Source of the DNA: DSUN01 sp035527715 | GTDB taxonomy: Bacteria > Planctomycetota > PUPC01 > DSUN01 | DNA: 45,281 nt | Assembly: GCA_035527715.1 (NCBI GenBank) | Contig: DATKZY010000180.1 | Span: forward strand, 1-45,281 | Reading direction: 5' to 3' | In this document: positions 24,614 through 32,441 of the stretch, piece after piece | How the letters are laid out: the number at the start of each line of letters is the position of its first letter | Numbering within the stretch: position 1 is the stretch's first letter | The notes under the pieces: model-generated | Seen by the model: the letters and a program-made list of their open reading frames with translations, nothing else | Database searches by the model: none | What the model was told of the DNA's origin: nothing | Program-made: the position numbers and the translations under genes

Positions 24614-26079
24614 GCCTCTCCCGCCGACGGCTGCTGAAGGCGGCGGCTGCGGGCCTCGCCGCCCGGCTCGCCACGCCCGCCCTCGCGGAGGAGAAGATGG
24701 CCAAGACGAATCTCGTCTTCATCCTGACCGACAATCAGGGCGCCTGGACCCTCGGCTGCTACGGCAACCCCGACATCCGGACGCCCAGCATAGACGCCCT
24801 CGCCCGTGACGGCACGCGCTTCACGCGGGCCTTCGCCGTCAACGCCGTCTGCTCGCCCACCCGCGCCACCTTTCTCACGGGCCTTATTCCCTCGCAGCAC
24901 GGGGTCCATTGCTACCTGGGGGCCGGCGGCGCGCAGATGGGGCCGGGCGCCTACTGCACGATCCGCGAGTTCCGCACCCTCCCAAAGCTCCTGGCTGAGG
25001 CGGGGTACGCCTGCGGCCTCGTGGGCAAGTGGCACCTCGGCGCCAACCTCAACCCCCAGGAAGGCTTCACCTACTGGATCACCAAGCCCCACGGCCACAC
25101 CACGTCCTTCTACGACGTGCCCATCATCCACGGGGGCAAGGTCGCCAACGAGCCGCGCTACACGACCGACCTGTGGACCGACCACGCCTGCCGCTTCATC
25201 GAGGCGAGCAAGGACCGTCCCTTCTTCCTCTTCCTCGCCTACAACGGCCCCTACGGCCTCGGCTCCAGCCTGCGGCGGCCCGCCCGCAACCGCCACGCCG
25301 CCACCTATGCCGACAGCGAGATGCGCTCGTTCCCTCGGCTCCCCATGCACCCCTGGCTCGTCAACAACAAGGAGTACCTGAACAACGTCCAGGCCATGCG
25401 CCGCTACGCCGCCGAGTGCAGCGGGGTGGACGACGGGGTGGGAGAGGTCGTGGCATGCCTGAAGCGCCTCGGGCTCGACGGCCGCACGCTCGTCGTCTAC
25501 AGCGCCGACCAGGGCTGGGGCGGCGGCCAGCACGGCCTCTGGGGCATGGGCGACCACTCCCGCCCCCTCCACGCCTTCGACGACACGATGCACATCCCGC
25601 TGATCTTCCGCCAGCCAGGCGTCGTGTCCGCGGGACGGACCTCCGACGCGATGGTCTGCACGTACGACTGGATGCCCACGCTCCTGAGCCTTCTGGGCCT
25701 GGGCGACAAGATGCCTGCGAAACCGCCCTCGCCCGGCCGCGACTTCGCACCCATCCTTCGCGGCCAGACCATCGAGTGGGAGCAGGCCATCTACTACGAG
25801 TTCGAGGACACCCGCGCCGTCCGCACGTCCGACTGGAAGTACATCCACCGCCACCCCGCCGGCCCGCACGAGCTCTACGACCTGAAGGGCGACCCGGGCG
25901 AGTTGAAGAACCTGGTGGACGACCCCGCCCAGGCGGAGACCCGCCGCGACCTGAAGGCCCGCCTCGACGCCTTCTTCGCCCGTTACGCCGACCCGCAGTA
26001 CGACCTCTGGCGGGCCGGCCGCTCGAAGGCCGGCCGCATCCTCCGCCCCCGTCCGCCGGCAAGCAAGGCCGCTCCGTAG
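24610..26079 (+). CDS. Tat-exported type I sulfatase
   Basis: A 489-residue sulfatase. The N-terminus has a twin-arginine-type signal (SRRRLLKAAAAGLAARLATPALA). The active-site motif is CSPTR (Cys81, to be converted to formylglycine), followed by GLVGKWHLG of the second signature and the metal-site segments TDNQGAW near residue 41 and SADQGWGGGQHGLWG near residue 300. It releases sulfate from sulfated glycans or other sulfate esters outside the cytoplasm. TDN at the first metal site replaces the usual DD. Start overlaps the upstream stop (ATGA), so expression is coupled to the phosphoesterase. An anaerobic or aerobic formylglycine maturase must be elsewhere unless the nearby SUMF1 protein acts. 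Confidence 0.93.
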   Translation: MSLSRRRLLKAAAAGLAARLATPALAEEKMAKTNLVFILTDNQGAWTLGCYGNPDIRTPSIDALARDGTRFTRAFAVNAVCSPTRATFLTGLIPSQHGVHCYLGAGGAQMGPGAYCTIREFRTLPKLLAEAGYACGLVGKWHLGANLNPQEGFTYWITKPHGHTTSFYDVPIIHGGKVANEPRYTTDLWTDHACRFIEASKDRPFFLFLAYNGPYGLGSSLRRPARNRHAATYADSEMRSFPRLPMHPWLVNNKEYLNNVQAMRRYAAECSGVDDGVGEVVACLKRLGLDGRTLVVYSADQGWGGGQHGLWGMGDHSRPLHAFDDTMHIPLIFRQPGVVSAGRTSDAMVCTYDWMPTLLSLLGLGDKMPAKPPSPGRDFAPILRGQTIEWEQAIYYEFEDTRAVRTSDWKYIHRHPAGPHELYDLKGDPGELKNLVDDPAQAETRRDLKARLDAFFARYADPQYDLWRAGRSKAGRILRPRPPASKAAP

Positions 26080-26131
26080 TTCCTGAACGGAAGCCAAGTA
26101 CAGCTCGACAGCGAACGGTGTGCAATCGCCC

Positions 26132-26305
26132 CCACTGGGCTTGCCCCAGTGGAGCGAAGGATTGGCAACTACGGGGCTGGCGCCCTCACCCCCTACCCCC
26201 CACTCCCGCCGCCCGCCGAGCGGCGGGCGGCGGGAGAGGGGGGTGGGTGTGGCCGTCCCCTGGTAGTGGCCAATCCCTCGCCCCACCGACACGAGGTCGG
26301 TGGGG
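26132..26305. repeat. Inverted pair of covarying hairpins around a large central palindrome (element D)
   Basis: Left unit: hairpin CCACTGGG/CCCAGTGG (26132-26152) followed by GGATTGGCAACTACGGGG (26159-26176). Right unit, in reverse: CCCCTGGTAGTGGCCAATCC (26257-26276), then hairpin CCCCACCGAC/GTCGGTGGGG (26281-26305). The flanks of the two units match while their stems differ but still pair. Between them, 26196-26243 folds into a near-perfect stem of about 22 pairs (CCCCCCACTCCCGCC... with its complement). This fills the 338-bp gap after the sulfatase gene; the remainder up to 26417 shows nothing. Confidence 0.75.
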
Positions 26306-26417
26306 GCGGAGCGTCCTCGTCTCCCTGCCGGTTCTGTACATCTCCGTCAGTCCCACCACACCTCGCCGAAATGCTCGATCCGCCCCTTCTCATCGAAAGA
26401 CCGCCATAAGCAGAAGG

Positions 26418-27020
26418 CTAAGGCCTGACCCCGAATGCGCGCGGTTGTTCGCCGGAATCCCTGCGCTGTCGTGCTCTGGCGCACTTCGTCAACTCCTTGT
26501 GATGCTTGGCGCAATACACCCTCACATACTCCTTGTTGCGGAACTTCGGGTGCTGCATGAGTAAGTCGAACGCTTTCAGTATGTTCTCAATCCGGTCGTG
26601 CGGGCGGAATCTTAGGTGATGCCTGCACACTATTTCCTGCAATACTTCCGCCTTCGGGTGGACATGGTGAACATGAAGGTTGGTCGTAGCTTTGCAGGCG
26701 CGCGCCTGACAGTGGATGCCTCTTCCTCGGGGGATAGCCTCAGCCCTCAATGCTGGGGACACCGTGCTGCCCGCCTTCACCGTGATCATGCTCTGGATCA
26801 TCTTCTCAGCATTGAGCCACCGATCCGAGAGGCGAAAGGTATTCCTTCCGGCTTTCTTGAATCGCAGGCGATCGCGCTGACACTTCTCGGAAACAGTTTG
26901 GTGGGCGGTCTTGTGCCAGGGCCTGTATCCACGCTCCATAGCCAGTTGGGAAATCCTACTGACGTGTAATGCTCCACCTTCTTCTCTCAGTACTTGCACG
27001 ATTGCCTCTGTCCATTTCAT
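26418..27020 (-). CDS. HARE-HTH domain protein with HNH-like zinc endonuclease fold
   Basis: A 200-residue protein. Residues 1-70 (WTEAIVQVLREEGGALHVSRISQLAMERGYRP...RFKKAGRNTFRLSDRW) match the HARE-HTH winged-helix domain found at the start of restriction endonucleases and chromatin proteins. Residues 100-185 hold a zinc/HNH-like core: CQARACKATTNLHVHHVHPK, a downstream cysteine, and YCAKHHKEL, consistent with an HNH nuclease with a zinc-stabilised fold. GGAG lies just upstream of the ATG. Base composition is clearly lower in GC than neighbours, and it sits in an accessory region beside an IS element, so recent transfer is likely. A role in DNA defence is inference. Confidence 0.68.
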   Translation of the reverse strand: MKWTEAIVQVLREEGGALHVSRISQLAMERGYRPWHKTAHQTVSEKCQRDRLRFKKAGRNTFRLSDRWLNAEKMIQSMITVKAGSTVSPALRAEAIPRGRGIHCQARACKATTNLHVHHVHPKAEVLQEIVCRHHLRFRPHDRIENILKAFDLLMQHPKFRNKEYVRVYCAKHHKELTKCARARQRRDSGEQPRAFGVRP

Positions 27021-27176
27021 CCTCTTCTCCTCAGTTCATTTTACGGAGGGAATGCCACTGGCTCCGTTGGAATCCGTCGCGGCCAGAGCGCGGCAAGAGT
27101 CGCAGGCTCCGTTAAGCCAGGGTGATCATATGTCGCCCGCGCGGTGGCGCCAAGAAGCGGTGGTGCAGAGCAGGCT

Positions 27177-27398
27177 TCACGGCATGGACTCGCGGAAGTC
27201 AGTGAGCGGCGCATCGAAGTCATCGGTCATCCAGACTTTTCCCTTTGCCGTGCCGGCCCGCCGCGGACCCGCGGCCGAGCGCGCGGCGACGATCTTGGCG
27301 AGCGGCTTGTCCGTGGGGCCGGTGATCAACACTTCGCCCCCATTGGCCGCCGGCTCCACGAGTTGGCGAAGGTTATGCTCCGCAGTCTCGAGCGTCAC
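27177..27398 (-). CDS. Orphan Phd/YefM-family antitoxin
   Basis: A 73-residue protein with the pattern of Phd/YefM antitoxins: LRQLVEPAANGGEVLITGPTD, then KPLAKIVA in the DNA-binding fold, and an acidic, disordered C-terminus (WMTDDFDAPLTDF) of the kind that wraps the toxin. Phd-type antitoxins repress their own operon and neutralise a PIN (VapC) or RelE/Doc toxin. The toxin gene should follow within a few bases, but 27021-27176 contains no PIN or RelE start and the next gene is the HARE-HTH protein. Probably a remnant left after rearrangement by the adjacent IS110 element. Confidence 0.72.
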   Translation of the reverse strand: MTLETAEHNLRQLVEPAANGGEVLITGPTDKPLAKIVAARSAAGPRRAGTAKGKVWMTDDFDAPLTDFRESMP

Positions 27399-27552
27399 CT
27401 TGACCGTGCCCTTCGCTCTCCGTATGGCGTACTCGCTGCCGTTGTGGAGCGACAGGCCATTGGGCCCATCACAGCGGCGAGGCCCAGGGGAAACAAGCCT
27501 GCCGGTGCACTGGGGGCACGTGATCTCCTACGCTCGCGCCTGGTATGACGTA

Positions 27553-27598
27553 CCGGTCGATCTGGAGAACAGATCTCTTCTGATCTGTCTTCGATCGG
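27553..27598 (+). ncRNA. Candidate IS110 bridge-RNA stem-loop
   Basis: CCGGTCGA (27553-27560) can pair with TCGATCGG (27591-27598, one G-U), and inside it ACAGATC (27569-27575) pairs with GATCTGT (27582-27588) around a TCTTCT loop, leaving an asymmetric internal loop. It lies 88 bp before the transposase gene, in the left non-coding end where IS110-group elements encode their bridge RNA. Position and shape fit; guide sequences were not identified. Confidence 0.35.
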
Positions 27599-27685
27599 AC
27601 GATGGACGGCTGGCGAGGTAGTGACCAGACCTCCATGCTGGAAGTCATCGTGGGTCGGTGTCTTCCCAGCAAAGGAGGCCTGGTC

Positions 27686-29290
27686 ATGGCAAGACATGGG
27701 CGAAGAGGCCGAGGTCGCGGGACCGTGCACCGCCAGCAGCGCTCGAAAGCGCTGGGGGAGCGAGTGCGGCGCGTGGGGCCCGAGCACTTCGGCGTCCTGG
27801 CGGTCGACTCGGCCAAGAGCCGGTTCGCCGTGCTCCTGAGCGACTTCTACGGGCGGGTGTTGATGGACATGCTGGAGGTGGACAACACAGGGCCGGCCCT
27901 CGAGGGCCTGGTGGCTACGGTGAAGTCTCAATGCGAGGCACACGGGCTGAAGGACCTGGTGGTCGCCATCGAGCAGACGGGGCGCTACCACGTGCCGATC
28001 CGCCAGGTGCTCCGCGGGCACTGGGACGTACAGATGGTCCATCCCTTCGCCACGAAGCAGCTGCGGCAGCCGGCTGACCCCGGCAACAAGACGGACCCGA
28101 CGGACCTCCAGGCCATCGTGCGGGCCATCATCGTGGGCTATGGAACGGCAGAACCCGAACTGTCGCCTCGCTGGGCCGACTGGCGCCTGGTGAGCCGCGA
28201 GCGGGAGGCGCTCGTGCGCCGGCGGGCCTGGGTGCGCGTGCGCCTCCAGATGCGCCTCGATGCGCTCATGCCGGGCTACCCGGCGCTGTTCGGATGCCTG
28301 TGGAGTTCGCCGGTTCCTCTGGCTCTGGCACGGCGGTACGGTTCGGCCGCCGCGCTCCTGTCCGCGGGTGAGGAGGCGATTCTGGACTGTGGGCGCCAGG
28401 CGGGCTCTCATGTCCAGCGCAGGACGGTGGCCCGTGTCCTCGCCTGGGCCGCCGAGGCCGCGCCAGCCGACCCCGGCGCGGGGACCAGCCACAGGCTCCT
28501 GGGCGACCAGATCGAGCTTCTGAGCCTTCTGGAGGCCCAGATCGGGCGTTACGAACGCGATCTCGCCGACTACCTCGTGGACACGCCGTTCGTGCTGCTC
28601 CTGGGCATCCCGGGGATCAACATCGTCTCGGCGGCCAGCTACGGGGCCGAGCTGGGGCCCATCGAGCACTACCTGCATCCCACGAAGATCACCGGGCGCG
28701 CCGGCATCTACCCCTCCCGCTACCAGAGTAACGAGACTGACCTGGCCGATGGCCCCTTGGTGGGCCAGCGCAACGCCAGGCTGCGCGACGCCATCTTTGA
28801 GGTCGCTCACAACCTGATCTACCACAACGCGTACTTCAAGGCCTGGGCCGAGCTGCGGCACAAGCGCAAGTGGGCCAAGCAGAAGGTCCACGTCGCGGTC
28901 GCCTGCAAGTTCGTCCGCATCAGCTACTGGATGCTGGCCGGGCGGATGGCCTTCCAGCACCCGTGCGTGCGCGGCCGCGACGCCATCCTGCGCAAGCTCC
29001 TCCGCTTCGCCAAGGAGAAGGCACTCGCGGCGCACGACGCGCGCTCGCTGCTGCTGCGCGCCGTGCGCCAGCTCCCCGGGGCGACCCACCCCGAGGAGGC
29101 CCGAGCCCTGATGGAGGAGCTCCCCCGGGGCACGCGCCGCCGCCGCCGTGGGGGCGTCGCCTCCATTGGTGAGGTCTTGCCCGAAGTCATCGCCGAGCTC
29201 ACTCATAGCCTGTCTACCGAACCAGAAAGGAGCCAAGCGGCACCACTCCATCCTGCGGAGGACCCCTCGCTGAGCGCTCTGGAGCGCTGA
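27686..29290 (+). CDS. IS110-family DEDD transposase
   Basis: A 534-residue transposase. The N-terminal RuvC-like DEDD catalytic domain shows VLAVDSAKSRF (Asp41), VVAIEQTGRYH (Glu96) and NKTDPTDLQAI (Asp137, Asp140). The C-terminal Tnp_20 domain shows LLGIPGINIVSAASYGAELGP and ITGRAGIYPSRYQSN, the latter with the region of the catalytic serine. IS110 enzymes excise and insert a circular intermediate guided by a bridge RNA. It is longer than the usual 350-450 residues, with a basic N-terminus and a basic RRRRRGG tail extension. AAAGGAGG at 27671 sets the ATG at 27686. The frame is intact, so the element may be active. Confidence 0.93.
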   Translation: MARHGRRGRGRGTVHRQQRSKALGERVRRVGPEHFGVLAVDSAKSRFAVLLSDFYGRVLMDMLEVDNTGPALEGLVATVKSQCEAHGLKDLVVAIEQTGRYHVPIRQVLRGHWDVQMVHPFATKQLRQPADPGNKTDPTDLQAIVRAIIVGYGTAEPELSPRWADWRLVSREREALVRRRAWVRVRLQMRLDALMPGYPALFGCLWSSPVPLALARRYGSAAALLSAGEEAILDCGRQAGSHVQRRTVARVLAWAAEAAPADPGAGTSHRLLGDQIELLSLLEAQIGRYERDLADYLVDTPFVLLLGIPGINIVSAASYGAELGPIEHYLHPTKITGRAGIYPSRYQSNETDLADGPLVGQRNARLRDAIFEVAHNLIYHNAYFKAWAELRHKRKWAKQKVHVAVACKFVRISYWMLAGRMAFQHPCVRGRDAILRKLLRFAKEKALAAHDARSLLLRAVRQLPGATHPEEARALMEELPRGTRRRRRGGVASIGEVLPEVIAELTHSLSTEPERSQAAPLHPAEDPSLSALER

Positions 29291-29545
29291 GGACTCGATG
29301 AACGCCTCCTTACGCCCTGGGGCAAACCCTTTAGCAAGCCTGGCGCTCTCTCGGGTCGTCAACGCCTGATCGCCGGTTTGGGGTCCTCCCCTGATTCGTA
29401 CCAGTGTGGCGCACTGACGCGAGACAACGAGAGAGATGAGGCCTTGGCGCGACCGATCCTCCTGGGGTCTGCGAAAAATTCCCACACTGTGGGCACAGGG
29501 ACAGTCCGTACCGAAAAAAGTGCTTGATTTCCACATGCCGGTCTT
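29291..29545. other. Non-coding right flank of the IS110 gene
   Basis: No gene is visible. It holds a short perfect inverted repeat CCCACA-C-TGTGGG (29481-29493) between two A-rich stretches (GAAAAAT and CGAAAAAAG). The right end of the IS element must lie here, but no terminal signature could be fixed. Confidence 0.4.
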
Positions 29546-29678
29546 GCTAGTGGATCAAGCCAGGGGGGCAAGGGTGCTGATCCTCTAGCGCCGGCAATGT
29601 GTAAGTGCTGTGTCAACAAGGGCTTAGGACGCCCTGCTAGTGGATCAAAACCACGGGGGGAGGAGTTGATCCACTAGC
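29546..29678. repeat. Paired-hairpin element C (arms GCTAGTGGATCA)
   Basis: GCTAGTGGATCA (29546-29557) pairs with TGATCCTCTAGC (29578-29589, one mismatch); a second copy GCTAGTGGATCA (29636-29647) pairs perfectly with TGATCCACTAGC (29667-29678). Loops of 19-20 bases are G-rich (CAGGGGGG, CCACGGGGGG). The 46-base spacer includes GTCAACAAGGG. Same alternating four-arm plan as elements A and B with a third arm sequence. It lies between the IS110 element and the DUF1080 gene. Confidence 0.8.
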
Positions 29679-29771
29679 TGGCCTCTGGCGCCTGGCGGGG
29701 TGCGGCCGGCAAGGGCCGAGGGCAGGGGGCGGCGCGCAGGCCACCCGTGGCGAAGGACATCACACGCGCCC

Positions 29772-29792
29772 AATGCGCTTGACAAGCGCATT
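29772..29792 (-). terminator. Hairpin at the stop codon of the DUF1080 gene
   Basis: AATGCGCTT and AAGCGCATT form a perfect 9-bp stem with a 3-base loop. The stem overlaps the TAA stop codon. There is no U-run after it on the minus strand, so it may protect the 3' end of the mRNA rather than terminate transcription. Confidence 0.4.
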
Positions 29793-30405
29793 AATCCGGC
29801 AGGGGCTTGATCTGGATGTTCTTGTAGTAGACCTTGCTCTTCGGGTCGTGGGCCTGGAGGCAGATGGTGCCGCTCGAGGGCTTGCGCCGCGCGTCGTCGG
29901 GGAAGGTGTAGTCGGTGACGGTCTCGCCGTTGACCTTGATCGTGACCTGCATCCCCTTGACGATGATGTGGTAGTTCCACCACACGTCGTCCTTCGCGGG
30001 CGAGGTGTTCATCACGTTCTTGATGTTGTAGAGGCTGCCGGTCTTCTTGGGGTCGGAGTGGGTGTTGTTGACCTGGCACTCGAAGCCCTTGCCCGGCCAG
30101 TTGGTCGGCTGGAACTCGGTGTGGAAGTAGACGCCCGAGTTGGCGCCCGGCTTGGTCATGACGTCGAGCTTCAGCTCGAAGTTCTTGAAGTTGTGCTTCC
30201 CCACGTCGCCGTCGTAGTAGAGGTGGCTTCGGCCGCTCTCGAGGCAGATCATGCCGTCGCGGACGCTGAACGACTCGACCTTCTCGCTCGCCTTCCAGCC
30301 GTCGAGGCTCTTGCCGTCGAAGAGGCTGGTCCAGCCCTCCTCTTCGCCCGCAAAGCCCACGCCCACGAGCACCAGCACGCCAGCCAGCACGCTCATCCAC
30401 TTCAT
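29791..30405 (-). CDS. Secreted DUF1080 (3-keto-disaccharide hydrolase-like) protein
   Basis: A 204-residue exported protein with signal peptide SVLAGVLVLVGVGFAGE. The family hallmarks are GWTSLFDGKSLDGWKA at the start, FELKLDVMTKPGANSGVYFHTE in the middle and WNYHIIVKGMQVTIKVNGE with SGTICLQAHDPKSKVYYKNIQIKPL at the end. The fold is a concanavalin-like jelly roll; some members cleave 3-keto-glucosides, others may only bind sugar. It is very common and multi-copy in planctomycetes. ATG at 30405 is preceded by GGAG; an in-frame ATG at 30459 overlaps the promoter and is rejected. Confidence 0.9.
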   Translation of the reverse strand: MKWMSVLAGVLVLVGVGFAGEEEGWTSLFDGKSLDGWKASEKVESFSVRDGMICLESGRSHLYYDGDVGKHNFKNFELKLDVMTKPGANSGVYFHTEFQPTNWPGKGFECQVNNTHSDPKKTGSLYNIKNVMNTSPAKDDVWWNYHIIVKGMQVTIKVNGETVTDYTFPDDARRKPSSGTICLQAHDPKSKVYYKNIQIKPLPD

Positions 30406-30450
30406 TGCCGTCACTCCGAACGAGTTGAAGGGATTCGCAAACTCGCGTAG

Positions 30451-30479
30451 AGTATACAATGTCGGGCATCCTGGGGCAA
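30451..30479 (-). promoter_or_regulatory. Sigma-70 promoter of the DUF1080 gene
   Basis: On the minus strand TTGCCC (30474-30479) and TATACT (30451-30456) are 17 bases apart, about 45 bases before the start codon. It lies in the divergent region with the next gene. Confidence 0.5.
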
Positions 30480-30563
30480 CATCGGGCGCAGCCGCGGAAC
30501 CTGTCCCCGCGGGGAGCGTCAGACTGCCTGGCGGGATGGCTCGACCTGACAGGAGATGATTCC

Positions 30564-32417
30564 GTGAGAAGGCTATCGGTTCTTTCCGCGTTGGCTCTGG
30601 GGCTCGTCGGCGTGGCAGCCGGCGGCGACCAGGAGGCCCCGTGGGGCAGGGAGGTGGATGGGCTGGCGTGCCGGCTCGTGGTGCCGGCGGAGGCCTGCGT
30701 GGGCGAGGCGATTCCCGCCTCGGTCGAGATCAAGAATGTGTCGAAGGAGACCCGCTACGTCGTGGCCATCTTCGACATTCAGTTCCCGAAGCACGCGAAG
30801 CTGCACATCGCCGGCCCCGATGGGAAAGCGCTGAAGCTGAGCAGTTGGGGCGAGACGACGCCCATGCCCCGCAGCCTCCAGCCCCTCGGGCCGGGCGAGG
30901 TGAAGCGGATCGGGTTCCCCGACCTCGGGGCGCGCTTTGCGACGTATGACCCGAAGACCCGCACGATGCACAGCAGCTTCCAGGCGCCCGGCCCGTATCG
31001 CCTCACCTACACATTCGTCGGGATGAAGCTGCCCAAACAGATGGTGATCGGCGAACGCATTCAGGACGGCAAGCGCGAGAAATTGTATGAGACGATCCCC
31101 GACGAGAAGGTGGCGAAGACGTGGGCGGGCACGCTGGTTTCCAACACGGCCGCGCTCGCGGTCCGCGAACTGCGCGACGACGAGTTCGCCGTCCACGAAT
31201 GGGGCGTGTTCACGGTCTTCAACGACCTGAAGTACGCCAACGCCAACCGCAAGGCGGAGTGGGCGTCGCTGCCCGAGTTCTTCTACCGCCAGTTCCCCAG
31301 CGTGCGGCTGCGGTGGGAGCCGGCGGCGTGGGACAAGCCGATCCTCTACTTCTACTGCACCCGCCCGACGCTGAAGGTGGAGGTGAAGGTCACGTTCGCC
31401 GAAGGGGCGCCGGTGGCCTGGTGGCCCTGCTGTGCGAGCCCGGTGGACCAGGGCATCGCGCGGGCGCCGAAGGGCGGCGAAACGCCCGTCTTCCGCTCCC
31501 TCCACTGGTCGGCGTGGCTGGGCGAGAGGCCCCCTGCTCCCGCCCATGGGCTCCGAGACGAGGCGGTGCCGCAGCAGGCCAAGGAATTCGACCTGCCCGC
31601 CGGCTCGTGGCTCCTCGGCGCGCGGCTGAAGGAGGCGAGCCCTGTCTCGGTCGTCGGCAGCAAAGTGCAGCGGGGCGCGCCCTGGACGACCACGCAGCGC
31701 GAGACCGAGCGGTTCCTCTACTACGACGGCCTGGTCCCCGCCCCGAACGGCCTGCGGTGCGTGTCGGCAGCGAAGGACTCGCTGACCGTGAAGAATGCAG
31801 GCGAGCTTCCCATCCGCGACCTGTTCGTGGTGGACCGCCGGAGGGCCGAGGGCCGCACGATCGGCTTCGCCCACGTGGCCGGGCCGGTTGCCGCGGGCGA
31901 AGAACAGCAGTTGCCCCTCACCTCGCTCTCGGCGCCGAACGCTGTGGCGACGGCGCGCGACACCGTGCGGAAGGCCCTCGTTGCCGCCGGGCTGTTCGAG
32001 GCCGAGGCGGCGGCCATCCTGAAAATCTGGGACCAGGGCCTATTCGGCGCCCCAGGCGTCACGGCCTTCTACTTGCTATCCCAGCCCGAGTATGACAAGA
32101 TGCTGCCGCTGGAGATCAAGCCGGCCCCGAGGAAGCTGGTGCGCGTCGGCATCGCCCTGCACCCGCAGTTCGCCGTCGAGCTCGAGCTGACGCAGCAGGC
32201 CGTGCGGCTCATCGCGCAACTGGCCGACGGCGATGCGGCGAAGCGCGACGCCGCGGCGAAGGAGCTGGCCCAGCTCGGCCCCGTCGCCTGGCGCCGGATG
32301 CGGGACGCCATCCAGAAGGCCCCCGCCTCCGACGCCGCCAAGCGGATGGACGACATTCTCAAGGCCACCGACGCCACCGACTGGCTCCGCCAGGCGGCGA
32401 AGGACTACAAGTTCTGA
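30564..32417 (+). CDS. Secreted protein of unknown function
   Basis: A 617-residue exported protein not assigned to a known family. Signal peptide LSVLSALALGLVGVAAGG is followed by a beta-rich segment (about 30-180; SVEIKNVSKETRYVVAIFD looks like an immunoglobulin-like fold), then a domain with the recurrent opening DDEFAVHEWGVFTVFND and many aromatic residues, and a helical C-terminus (about 545-617) like a single HEAT-type unit. The HEWGVFTVF block is seen in uncharacterised proteins of planctomycetes and myxobacteria, from memory. GTG at 30564 with AGGAG (30551-30555) is the start. It begins a same-strand run with the cation transporter 24 bp downstream. Confidence 0.6.
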   Translation: MRRLSVLSALALGLVGVAAGGDQEAPWGREVDGLACRLVVPAEACVGEAIPASVEIKNVSKETRYVVAIFDIQFPKHAKLHIAGPDGKALKLSSWGETTPMPRSLQPLGPGEVKRIGFPDLGARFATYDPKTRTMHSSFQAPGPYRLTYTFVGMKLPKQMVIGERIQDGKREKLYETIPDEKVAKTWAGTLVSNTAALAVRELRDDEFAVHEWGVFTVFNDLKYANANRKAEWASLPEFFYRQFPSVRLRWEPAAWDKPILYFYCTRPTLKVEVKVTFAEGAPVAWWPCCASPVDQGIARAPKGGETPVFRSLHWSAWLGERPPAPAHGLRDEAVPQQAKEFDLPAGSWLLGARLKEASPVSVVGSKVQRGAPWTTTQRETERFLYYDGLVPAPNGLRCVSAAKDSLTVKNAGELPIRDLFVVDRRRAEGRTIGFAHVAGPVAAGEEQQLPLTSLSAPNAVATARDTVRKALVAAGLFEAEAAAILKIWDQGLFGAPGVTAFYLLSQPEYDKMLPLEIKPAPRKLVRVGIALHPQFAVELELTQQAVRLIAQLADGDAAKRDAAAKELAQLGPVAWRRMRDAIQKAPASDAAKRMDDILKATDATDWLRQAAKDYKF

Positions 32418-32441
32418 CACCGACGCCCAGAGGCGGGAACG

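Larger units (their letters stand above)
27553..29290 (+). mobile_element. IS110-family insertion element (ends not resolved)
   Basis: Defined by the transposase gene and the structured left flank. IS110 elements usually lack terminal inverted repeats and target duplications, so the ends cannot be fixed by eye. The left end probably lies between the antitoxin start (27398) and 27553, the right end between 29291 and 29545. A paired-hairpin element begins at 29546. Confidence 0.6.

Noticed and set aside
27041..27223. 60-codon frame after the Phd-type antitoxin as a possible toxin
   Set aside because: It overlaps the antitoxin end in another frame, is too short, and has no PIN, RelE or Doc features.
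13492..29678. CRISPR array or tandem satellite made from the hairpin elements
   Set aside because: The repeats are in alternating orientation, only four arms per locus, with unequal spacing and no cas genes.
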